Shown in pieces: positions 1 through 5,343 of a stretch of DNA of 5,950 bases. Each line of letters begins with the position of its first letter. The stretch's first letter is position 1. The position numbers were made by a program, and so were the translations under genes. A model generated the notes under the pieces. It was not told the DNA's origin and made no database searches. It worked only from the letters and a program-made list of their open reading frames with translations. Source of the DNA: Arenicella sp. (GTDB lineage Bacteria > Pseudomonadota > Gammaproteobacteria > Arenicellales > Arenicellaceae); contig JAESTB010000604.1 of assembly GCA_016763815.1 (NCBI GenBank), positions 1 through 5,950 of the forward strand, written 5' to 3'.

Positions 1-254
1 CCTGAAGATGTACTTGCTTGTTCAGGCTGTATGCAAAGCTGATGGAGATTGCCACGTCGTGCCTCCTCGCAATGACAGCGGTTGGTTAGGTCTGTTTTTT
101 GAAAAATAGAGCCTATTGCTTGACCCTTAAGTTGCCTGGAACTCACCCAGTCAAGGTTAAGATTAGGATGATTGTGTATTAGCTTAAGTAACTCTTGTCC
201 CACATACCCCCTAACGCCAACAATGCCGATACTATATTGTTTATCTTGACTCAT
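1..254 (-). pseudogene. argC: argC 5' part (N-acetyl-gamma-glutamyl-phosphate reductase), interrupted by a repeat, runs off left edge
   Basis: ArgC reduces N-acetylglutamyl phosphate to the semialdehyde in cytoplasmic arginine synthesis. Translating from the ATG at 254-252 gives MSQDKQYSIGIVGVRGYVGQ followed by ELLKLIHNHPNLNLDWVSSR; the Rossmann NAD(P) motif and the 'VSSR' strand fit the short Xanthomonas-type ArgC. Homology can be followed for about 59 residues. From position 77 down to 44 the frame enters a palindromic-type repeat (residues such as CHCEEARRGNL) that is not ArgC sequence, and the frame stays open to the window edge. The start overlaps the stop of the upstream acetyltransferase gene as ATGA, so translation was probably coupled; there is no strong Shine-Dalgarno. 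What is seen is an ArgC N-terminus with an insertion. That the gene is dead is inferred: it could survive if the repeat is an in-frame passenger and the rest of argC follows outside the window. Confidence 0.75.
44..76. repeat. Interspersed palindromic-type repeat half-element inside argC
   Basis: The stretch begins ggagattgccacgtcgtgcc and ends ctcgcaatgac. It resembles a widespread bacterial interspersed repeat whose minus-strand reading is 'tgtcattgcgagga...', with ATTGC at 48-52 and GCAAT at 68-72 as inverted ends. The family resemblance is from memory. Only one half is visible; a second half could lie left of position 1. Confidence 0.65.
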
Positions 255-490
255 GATATGGTTTCTTCTGTGAGAGTTAATTTTTTTTGCAGCGCATACT
301 GAATACATTCTTCGATCTGATTAAAATCGCTTAACCCACACCAGAAAATATTCCACTCAGGTGTTTTATAACAACCGCTTGATCTCTTAAAGTAAAAATC
401 GTTAATTGGATTGTCAGGCCTGCATCGCCAAAACAAACAATCATGTTGCTGTTTTATTTTCTCCCATAAGACTTTACCCAGACCTTCTCC
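251..490 (-). pseudogene. C-terminal acetyltransferase fragment of bifunctional N-acetylglutamate kinase/synthase (ArgA/ArgB type)
   Basis: The complete protein would phosphorylate and/or make N-acetylglutamate at the head of arginine synthesis. Reading from 490 to the TGA at 253-251 gives 79 residues that start at the acetyl-CoA loop (GEGLGKVLW) and continue with LFWRCRPDNPINDFYF, SSGCYKTPEW and IFWCGLSDF. This is the pattern at the C-terminus of the Xanthomonas ArgB-fused acetyltransferase (GEGLG..W, LFWRSR..N..N.FY, DGC......VFWYGL). An in-frame TAA at 493-491 sits directly before GEGLG, and the DNA beyond it belongs to an acyl-CoA synthetase gene on the other strand. The whole kinase domain and the first half of the acetyltransferase domain are therefore missing. 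The fragment precedes argC with a 4-base overlap, which preserves the known gene order. Confidence 0.8.
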
Positions 491-494
491 TTAC

Positions 495-1879
495 AAAACC
501 GGCATTGTCTGCGTGCCCATCAACTTTTTACAAAACCCCGACGACTTGCGCTACAACCTTGAACACAGCGGGGTAAAGGCGCTGGTCTATCAGCCCGAGC
601 TGGAAGCCCTGTGTTGCCAATGCAGCGAGGGGCTCGCGGATGTTAAGTACAAAATATCCATGGGCAATAGCGCCGCCGATGCCGTCGCTGACACCACGCT
701 GCAACAACTGTGCGAAGGCCAGAGTACGACGAGATATTGGACACATTCATTAACGACCGGGACGTGGCACAAATACTCTATACCAGCGGCACCACATCGC
801 GTCCCAAGGGGGTTGAGACCTCTCACCTAGCACTGGTGTTGTCGAGCATGAACACTCCGCTCGACCTTGATTTAACGCGCGGAGGACCGGCGCTCAACGT
901 GCTTCCACTGTTTCACATCACCGCTCTGGTCGGCCTGCTGGGCTGTATGCAGATGTCCGGGGCTTACGTCATTCACACAGGTTTTGATCCCTCACTCGTT
1001 GTCGAAACCCTAGAGCGGGAAAAGATTAGCTTCGTGATTATGCTGCCGATGATGTGGAATGCGTGTTTAGCGATACCCGGTATGGCCGAGCGGGATTACA
1101 GTGCCCTCACGACCGCGCTCTATGGCATGGCTCCGATGGGCAGCGAACTGCTGAGTAAGCTGCGCGCCGCCTTCGGCTGTCAATTTCACCTGGGCAGCGG
1201 GCAAACCGAATTCACTCCGATGCCCTGCGTATTCTATGACAACAGCCCCACAGAATTTAGCGAGGGCAACTACTGGGGGGTACCCACCGCCATGTCTGAA
1301 CAAGCGGTACTGAATGATGACGGCAGCGAGTGCGCGCAGGGCGAGATGGGCGAGATATGTTGGCGCGGCCCCCAGTCCATGAATGGCTATCTGCAAAACC
1401 CAGAAGCCACCGCCGAGGTACAAAGCCACGGCTGGCACCACAGTGGCGATCTGGGTTTTATCGACAAACAAGGTCAGCTCATGTTTGTCGACCGCAAAAA
1501 AGACATAGTCAAGACCGGCGGCGAAAACGTCTCCAGCTGTAAAGTCGAGGGCATCGTCAGCGCCATCGACGGCGTTGCCCTTAGCGCCGTCATCGGCCTG
1601 GCCCACCCACACTGGTCCGAAGGCATCTGCGCGGTGGTTCAGCTGATGCCCGATGCACAGCTCAGCGAAGCGGACATCATTGCCCACTGCAAAAATAAAC
1701 TGGGTAAATTTGAAGTGCCCAAGGCCGTGGTATTTGTAGGCGCCCTGCCACTCACCGGTACCGGCAAGGTGAAAAAAAACGAGTTGCGCAAGCAATACGC
1801 AGGCCTGTTTATCGACGCGGATGATACTCTGCCCAGCTCTAGTTCATCCTCGGCAGAAGCAACCGGCATAGCCGATTAA
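495..1879 (+). pseudogene. Acyl-CoA synthetase (AMP-forming, ANL superfamily), 5'-truncated and frameshifted
   Basis: The intact enzyme activates a carboxylic acid to an acyl-adenylate and then an acyl-CoA. The first recognisable residues are KTGIVCVPIN at 495, a strand normally 60-80 residues into the protein; no start codon or N-terminus precedes it. The first segment (to about 720) is in one frame and the rest, to the TAA at 1877-1879, is in another. Inserting one C in the GGCC at 717-720 restores EGPEYDEI. Downstream motifs are conserved: the phosphate-binding loop YTSGTTSRPKGV at 779 (Ser where Gly is usual), HHSGDLG with the RKKDIVKTGGENV hinge near 1437-1530, and the A10 lysine in LPLTGTGKVKK near 1747-1780. 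About 460 residues remain of a usual 510-550. It precedes crotonase genes, which suggests an acyl-CoA degradation cluster; the substrate is not readable. If the indel is a sequencing error, the missing 5' end still makes it a fragment. Confidence 0.85.
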
Positions 1880-1949
1880 ACGTTCAAGCATTTAGACATT
1901 CAAATCTATTTTGAAAAGAAACCAAAGAGAGCAACGAGATAAAAATCCA

Positions 1950-2054
1950 ATGGCAGAGCAAGCTGAAAAGTGGGGGCTGATTAATGAGGCCGTTGCGGCT
2001 GAATCTTTACAGGATCACGTCGCCAGTCTGGCGGCGGAGTTGGCTCTCGATTAA
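1950..2054 (+). pseudogene. Crotonase-family remnant (35 codons)
   Basis: The short frame encodes MAEQAEKWGLINEAVAAESL followed by QDHVASLAAELALD and a stop. It matches the helix-turn after the active site of crotonases such as PaaG, where '(S)AEQAxxWGxIxxVV' is followed by a helix of the type LxxxxxxLAxxLA. The roughly 190 residues expected before it, with both oxyanion-hole segments and the catalytic residue, are absent, and so is the C-terminal helix. It lies between the acyl-CoA synthetase fragment and an intact crotonase gene. It is not a copy of the equivalent part of that gene, which reads AKQAVALGLANAVVPHEELL. I read it as the scar of a second, independent crotonase gene. A functional micropeptide is possible but nothing supports it. 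Confidence 0.6.
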
Positions 2055-2067
2055 AAAGAAAATATAA

Positions 2068-2072
2068 AGAGG
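2068..2072 (+). promoter_or_regulatory. Shine-Dalgarno site AGAGG
   Basis: AGAGG lies seven bases before the ATG at 2080 and supports that start for the crotonase gene. Confidence 0.6.
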
Positions 2073-2079
2073 ATTCACA

Positions 2080-2922
2080 ATGAATACGAAAGATTTTAAA
2101 GACCTGGTCTACCTAAAAGACGACACCGGTCTGGTTACCCTCACCCTAAACACCCCGGCACGTAAAAATGCCCTTAGCCCGGTATCCTTTTTGGAAATTT
2201 ACTGGGCCATTGACCAGTTTGAAAAAGATGAGACGGCCCATGCATTAATCATTACCGGGGCCAAGGCCCCGGATTCAGACGACCCCACGCGGGAAGCCTT
2301 TAGCAGTGGCGGCTATTTTAGTCCGGATGCCTTCGAAGGTGTCTCTGATGAACTGATGCAGCAAATTGACCTAACAGATATCGCCCAGAAAAAGGCTACG
2401 TTAAAACTGTTCCTGTGTGATAAACCCATTATTGCCGCCATTAATGGCTTGGCGATTGGTGGCGGTTTTACCGTCGTACTGGCCGGGGCCGACCAGGTTT
2501 ATCTGTCCGAACACGCCTGGATTCAACTGCCCTTTGCCAAACTGGGGATTTCGGCAGAGCTCGGCTCCACCTTTCTATTACCCCGGTTGTTAGGTTTGCA
2601 AAAGGCCAAAGAAATTATGTTCTACGGGGAAAGAATAGAGGCCAAGCAAGCAGTAGCACTAGGTTTGGCTAATGCTGTCGTTCCTCACGAAGAGCTGCTG
2701 GACTTCGCGCGCGCAAAAGCCCTGCAACTGATCCCGCCCAATGGTGCAGGCTTGGCCATTCGCACCATGAAACGCATTACCCATCAGCAGCAATTCGAAG
2801 CGCTCAGTCAGGCTCTGGATCTGGAGAATGAAGCTCTGAATGCCTTGCTGAAGTCTGAAGATTTCATGGAAGGCATCAGTGCGAGAGTTGAGAGGCGTGC
2901 GCCGGCTTTCAAGGGCCGCTAG
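2080..2922 (+). CDS. Enoyl-CoA hydratase/isomerase (crotonase) family protein, probably an isomerase
   Basis: This is a soluble 280-residue protein with the crotonase fold, which acts on CoA thioesters. The first oxyanion-hole segment is AFSSGGYFSP (residues 73-82) and the second is INGLAIGGGF (121-130). The two hydratase glutamates are missing: the position after GGG is Phe-Thr rather than x-Glu, and the usual 'PE(I/V)' is PFAKLG (151-156). An acidic residue, Glu160 in GISAELGSTFLLPRLLG, falls where PaaG-type and delta3,delta2-enoyl-CoA isomerases have Asp/Glu, so isomerisation is the likelier chemistry; this is inference. Length is normal and no lesion is seen. An AGAGG precedes the ATG by seven bases. 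It follows an acyl-CoA synthetase fragment and a crotonase scrap, so it may be the only intact gene left of a fatty, aromatic or terpenoid acid degradation cluster. No promoter of its own is obvious. Confidence 0.88.
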   Translation: MNTKDFKDLVYLKDDTGLVTLTLNTPARKNALSPVSFLEIYWAIDQFEKDETAHALIITGAKAPDSDDPTREAFSSGGYFSPDAFEGVSDELMQQIDLTDIAQKKATLKLFLCDKPIIAAINGLAIGGGFTVVLAGADQVYLSEHAWIQLPFAKLGISAELGSTFLLPRLLGLQKAKEIMFYGERIEAKQAVALGLANAVVPHEELLDFARAKALQLIPPNGAGLAIRTMKRITHQQQFEALSQALDLENEALNALLKSEDFMEGISARVERRAPAFKGR

Positions 2923-2933
2923 TCCAGGGTTAG

Positions 2934-2955
2934 GGAGCGGGGCATGCCTCGCTCC
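2934..2955 (+). terminator. Possible hairpin after the crotonase gene
   Basis: GGAGCGGGG (2934-2942) pairs with CCTCGCTCC (2947-2955) through nine base pairs, one of them G-T, with a CATG loop, 11 bases after the stop. No T-run follows on either side, so it may stall polymerase poorly or serve only as a 3' end stabiliser. Confidence 0.35.
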
Positions 2956-3110
2956 GACGTCTTGGAAAAATGCAGCGATGGTTTAAAAAGTAAATTGCTT
3001 GGTGTTTTGTGTTCTAGAGAAGTTAACTTGCCAGTACCCTCGAGAGGCAGAACAGATCCAAAAGAGCTCTAGCCCTGCCCGCAAGAGAAGGTCATGTCAC
3101 TATGTGATCG
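2956..3110. other. Unassigned stretch left of the IS110 remnant
   Basis: No convincing gene, repeat or signal was found on either strand. A plus-strand frame crossing this stretch (2999-3262) has no recognisable protein character. The right-hand part could be decayed insertion-sequence DNA, because it abuts the minus-strand frame ending at 3111. Confidence 0.3.
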
Positions 3111-3329
3111 CTACCTCGATAACAACGGCGCCAAGCGCTTACGGTGGTGGGCTGAATCACCAAACTGCTTCTGACTCCAGTGTGCTCGCCGAATATACAA
3201 CTCACTTTGATCGACATAAGTTCGAAGGTTGCCTTCAATTTCAGCAATACGTTCCGATTTGAGCTGCAATTCGGTTAACGCATGTTCGAGTTCAATCTTG
3301 AACAGACCGGATACATGCTCATCATTCAT
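3111..3329 (-). pseudogene. 72-residue frame, possibly a decayed transposase segment
   Basis: I do not recognise this protein with confidence. The first half (VSGLFKIELEHALTELQLKS, then ERIAEIEGNL) is predicted to be one long amphipathic helix. IS110 transposases have such a coiled region between the catalytic and helix-hairpin-helix parts, so this may be an internally deleted piece of the element whose start lies just upstream. The second half (AHWSQKQFGDSAHHRKRLAP) weakly recalls the N-terminus of Tn5/IS4-type transposases (W...FG....D.R..RL), which would imply a nested second element. Its ATG (3329-3327) overlaps the TGA of the IS110 fragment as ATGA, which could be chance after a frameshift. 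A real small gene is possible but less likely. Confidence 0.35.
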
Positions 3330-3430
3330 CGCTTGTACTGCGTGTTAGAAACAACTTTACTATCTGCAAAAGCAGTAACTTGAAAAACAGTTTTTGCCAA
3401 GTCGATGCCGATGACGGTATGATTGTTCAT
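3326..3430 (-). pseudogene. IS110-family transposase, N-terminal fragment (34 codons)
   Basis: Reading from the ATG at 3430-3428 gives MNNHTVIGIDLAKTVFQVTA followed by FADSKVVSNTQYKR and a TGA. The GIDLAK segment holds the first Asp of the DEDD (RuvC-like) catalytic set of IS110 transposases, and 'MxxxTVIGIDLAKxVFQV' is the standard start of this family. A GAGG lies about eight bases before the ATG. A complete transposase has 300-400 residues, so only the first tenth remains, and no recognisable C-terminal serine domain follows within the window. The fragment cannot transpose. The neighbouring plus-strand genes begin about 140 bases upstream of it. Confidence 0.8.
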
Positions 3431-3555
3431 GGTGGATACCTCGTAGATGAAGAGTTTTTCGAAACCTCATTTTGGCACATTGATGCCGTTACCCGAGGTG
3501 TCTATCTCATCAGGTATGCTAAGAAACCGCTAGGCGTAGGCCTTAATAAATACAC
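3431..3555 (-). mobile_element. Non-coding left end of the IS110-type element (boundary approximate)
   Basis: This is the DNA directly upstream of the IS110 transposase start, read on the minus strand. In the IS110 group the non-coding left end lies before the transposase gene and encodes a structured bridge RNA that pairs with donor and target DNA. Local inverted repeats are present: a near-palindrome at 3452-3468 centred on TTTCGAAA, and AGGC/GCCT within about 3531-3543. The outer boundary is not seen; it is placed before the next gene, where composition turns AT-rich. That this is element DNA is inferred from position, and whether it ever made a bridge RNA cannot be told by eye. Confidence 0.4.
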
Positions 3556-3568
3556 GAGCTAATAAAAT

Positions 3569-4180
3569 TTGAACGCTACCAAACATTGTAAAATTTCAGT
3601 ACGTCGCTGGGGCGGAATAGATGATGATTATCGAGCCGTTCATGATTTCATAGATAGCACTAAAGTACTGTGCGCGGATAGTAGGCATCGAATTTTTCAT
3701 ACGATGTGGGCTGTAAATCACATCATTATCCCGTTATTTGGGGATACCATCGTTAACAGTGATGGTGTAAATGTTGACGTTAAGGATCTATGTGAGCGCG
3801 ATCATTTATTGGTTGATTACGCTAATAAATTCATTCCCACCTTAAATGATTTTGTTTGTGCTATAGAGATAGACTCCAGTTCTATACGACAGCCAATCGA
3901 AAGGCTTCATAGCAATTATTCCAATAACACACTCTTGAGTAATCTCTTACTTTCTCCACTCGACATTACAGGTAAGTTTGAATCACTGTTGTTGACTCAT
4001 AACAGTTGGTTTTTAAATACGATTGCAACGCGTTTGTTCGACATTGAAAGGCGGTTGATTGATTTTGAAATTACACCGGATATCGCATTTGAAAATATGC
4101 GATTTGAATCTTGGATGGATAATGGTTTGACTTATCCTCCTAGCGCAAAAAAATTACAAACTATAACTAATAGGAATTAG
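3569..4180 (+). CDS. DUF6915-like protein of unknown function
   Basis: A 203-residue soluble protein. Residues 10-100 match from memory the DUF6915 pattern: RRWGGIDDDYRAVHDFIDST (12-31), DSRHRIFH (37-44), LFGDTIVNSDGVNV (56-69), CERDH (75-79) and KFIPTLNDF (87-95). Family members read roughly 'GGxxxDYxxIHxWFDxSK..DxRHRxxxH...FGxxxxNSDGxxVxVRxxxEqH....xxIPTxxDW'. Conserved His and Asp residues suggest a binding or catalytic site, but no activity is established to my knowledge. The C-terminal 100 residues are unrecognised and contain no membrane segment. The start is TTG; a stop (TAA 3563-3565) lies two codons before it, the next Met is at residue 46, and the family's N-terminus has about this length, so TTG is preferred despite no clear Shine-Dalgarno. 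The gene ends three bases before the next one. AT-rich codon use separates it from the acyl-CoA genes. Confidence 0.7.
   Translation: MNATKHCKISVRRWGGIDDDYRAVHDFIDSTKVLCADSRHRIFHTMWAVNHIIIPLFGDTIVNSDGVNVDVKDLCERDHLLVDYANKFIPTLNDFVCAIEIDSSSIRQPIERLHSNYSNNTLLSNLLLSPLDITGKFESLLLTHNSWFLNTIATRLFDIERRLIDFEITPDIAFENMRFESWMDNGLTYPPSAKKLQTITNRN
4172..4176 (+). promoter_or_regulatory. Shine-Dalgarno site AGGAA
   Basis: AGGAA lies about seven bases before the ATG at 4184 and inside the last codons of the preceding gene. This supports the start and co-translation of the two genes. Confidence 0.55.
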
Positions 4181-4183
4181 AAA

Positions 4184-4951
4184 ATGGCTAAATATGTGAT
4201 ACGTCAGTATCAATTTGGATATAACGACGAGTGTTACTATATAAGTGGCTCGAATATTTTAAAGGTGTATGACAACGAGCATGACGCAAATGGCGCATTT
4301 CGTAAGCTTGAAATAGCACATATTCGTAGCTCAGAGCTTCATGAACAAAGCTCTTTATGGGATCTTAGTGGTGATGAATTAAGGCCGTTGAATGACTTTG
4401 TAGAATCTAAAATTGGTAAAAAGTTATTTGCCGAGGATCATCCGGATTATAACGATTCTGTGCCTAAGTCATTAAGCGATGATGACGTACTTAAACTCGG
4501 GGAAATGGCTGGTATCCGAGGCTATAAGCTAGTTTCATTTGAAAATGAACCTGTGTTTTATGCTATCTGGATTCTCCGTGGTGATGAAAAAGGTTGGTAT
4601 AAAATGTACGATGAGGATTCAACCAGCCTGGTGTACTCAGAATCGAGAGACGAGATAATCAAAAATGTTGGCGAGCTTGCTTATGATTATTGGTATGAAA
4701 AGAAAATCAAGGGTAGCCTAGAAGAGCTTAGCGACAGCCCGTCGTTGTTATCAAGTTTTTTAAATAAAACCAAGAGAATAAAATTTGTTGAGAAAGAAAA
4801 AAAGTCATTCATTAAAATGAAGTCGGAAGAGGGAGCTGATGTTTGCTCATTAAATGAATTGCTTAAAAGACCTTTGTTCGAAATAAAGGAACTATCTATT
4901 GACCAAGTAATCGAAATTGAAAAAGAACTTGCAGAAGAATTCGAGTATTAG
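4184..4951 (+). CDS. Uncharacterised 255-residue acidic protein
   Basis: Not recognised as a named family. Residues 1-60 look like a small alpha/beta unit: an aromatic strand pair (YVIRQYQFGYNDECYYISG), a second strand (LKVYDN), then a helix ending in SLWD. Residues 98-165 form a second unit with a helix (DDVLKLGEMAGI) and strands around VFYAIWILRG and GWYKMYD. The C-terminal 80 residues are strongly charged, lysine-rich near 195-213 and acidic at the end (EIEKELAEEFEY), and probably helical. No signal peptide, membrane segment or catalytic motif is evident. It starts three bases after the upstream stop with its own AGGAA site, so the pair is almost surely one transcript, and a hairpin follows the stop immediately. 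The function may be linked to that of the DUF6915-like protein, but the sequence does not reveal it. It could be a regulator, an immunity protein or a defence accessory. Confidence 0.8.
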   Translation: MAKYVIRQYQFGYNDECYYISGSNILKVYDNEHDANGAFRKLEIAHIRSSELHEQSSLWDLSGDELRPLNDFVESKIGKKLFAEDHPDYNDSVPKSLSDDDVLKLGEMAGIRGYKLVSFENEPVFYAIWILRGDEKGWYKMYDEDSTSLVYSESRDEIIKNVGELAYDYWYEKKIKGSLEELSDSPSLLSSFLNKTKRIKFVEKEKKSFIKMKSEEGADVCSLNELLKRPLFEIKELSIDQVIEIEKELAEEFEY

Positions 4952-4972
4952 TCAAAGGGGCAGCCCCTTTGA
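4952..4972 (+). terminator. Hairpin after the two-gene unit
   Basis: TCAAAGGGG (4952-4960) and CCCCTTTGA (4964-4972) form a perfect nine-base-pair stem with a CAG loop. It begins one base after the stop codon of the 255-residue protein. The following bases (ttcctgtc) are only moderately T-rich, so it is a plausible but not textbook intrinsic terminator. Confidence 0.6.
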
Positions 4973-5059
4973 TTCCTGTCAGCAATATTTTTCGCTATTT
5001 TAGCTAAGCCGATACAACTGATTTTGCTCAGATTTCGAAGAACAGGCATTGTCATAGAC

Positions 5060-5125
5060 GTGGCCAAGTCTTGAACTGTGAATGCAATTTTATTTCACAA
5101 TTCAAGATTCAAGACGTGCCCCCAC
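5060..5125. repeat. Palindromic 66-bp element
   Basis: The ends GTGGCC...AGTCTTGAA and TTCAAGACGTGCCCCCAC are imperfect inverted repeats. Inside, TCTTGAACTGTGAA (5069-5082) pairs with TTCACAATTCAAGA (5094-5107), 13 of 14 positions, around the loop tgcaattttat. ATTCAAG also occurs twice in tandem at 5100-5113. The shape fits a REP- or MITE-like miniature element; the assignment is inferred because only one copy is in view. Confidence 0.5.
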
Positions 5126-5214
5126 AGAGCACCATGCTAAATTTGAATGAAGTTTTACAAGGTTGTACTCCAAAATGATTTACAAAGTCACAACAACTAA
5201 GCTGGACATATATG

Positions 5215-5245
5215 GACACCCCAGAACAAGGTGTCGATAATTTTT
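5215..5245 (+). terminator. Weak hairpin with T-rich tail
   Basis: GACACC (5215-5220) pairs with GGTGTC (5230-5235) around nine bases, and gataattttt follows. The short stem and six-base gap to the T-run make it a weak terminator candidate for plus-strand transcripts. Confidence 0.3.
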
Positions 5246-5343
5246 ATTATAAATCGTCAGTGCAAGAGCATGGCGAACAAGGATATAAATTATGAGAGTG
5301 TTACAAAAACCTAATAGGTTCAAACATTTAAAGTTGCCGAATG

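Larger units (their letters stand above)
4973..5343. other. Intergenic stretch between convergent genes
   Basis: No credible gene is seen. It holds a 66-bp palindromic element (5060-5125), a small hairpin with an AT-rich tail (5215-5245) and otherwise AT-rich sequence. The short frames at 5134 and 5292 are too small to support. Confidence 0.5.

Noticed and set aside
411..494. Plus-strand upstream extension of the acyl-CoA synthetase frame with an ATG-like start
   Set aside because: This part is antisense to the arginine acetyltransferase fragment and does not resemble the N-terminus of an acyl-CoA synthetase.
710..712. GTG as a genuine start for a shorter acyl-CoA synthetase
   Set aside because: The homology continues upstream in another frame, so this GTG is internal to a frameshifted gene; no ribosome site precedes it.
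1067..1795. Long minus-strand open frame (242 codons) opposite the acyl-CoA synthetase
   Set aside because: It is the antisense shadow of a gene whose plus-strand frame carries all conserved adenylate-forming motifs; the product has no recognisable features.
2999..3262. Plus-strand 87-codon frame
   Set aside because: It runs opposite the transposase-like minus-strand frame and has no protein-like composition or ribosome site.
3380..3562. Plus-strand 60-codon frame
   Set aside because: It is antisense to the IS110 transposase start and its non-coding end, where the minus strand clearly reads MNNHTVIGIDLAK.
5134..5178. A 14-codon frame starting MLNLNEV
   Set aside because: Too short, no ribosome site, and adjacent to a palindromic repeat.
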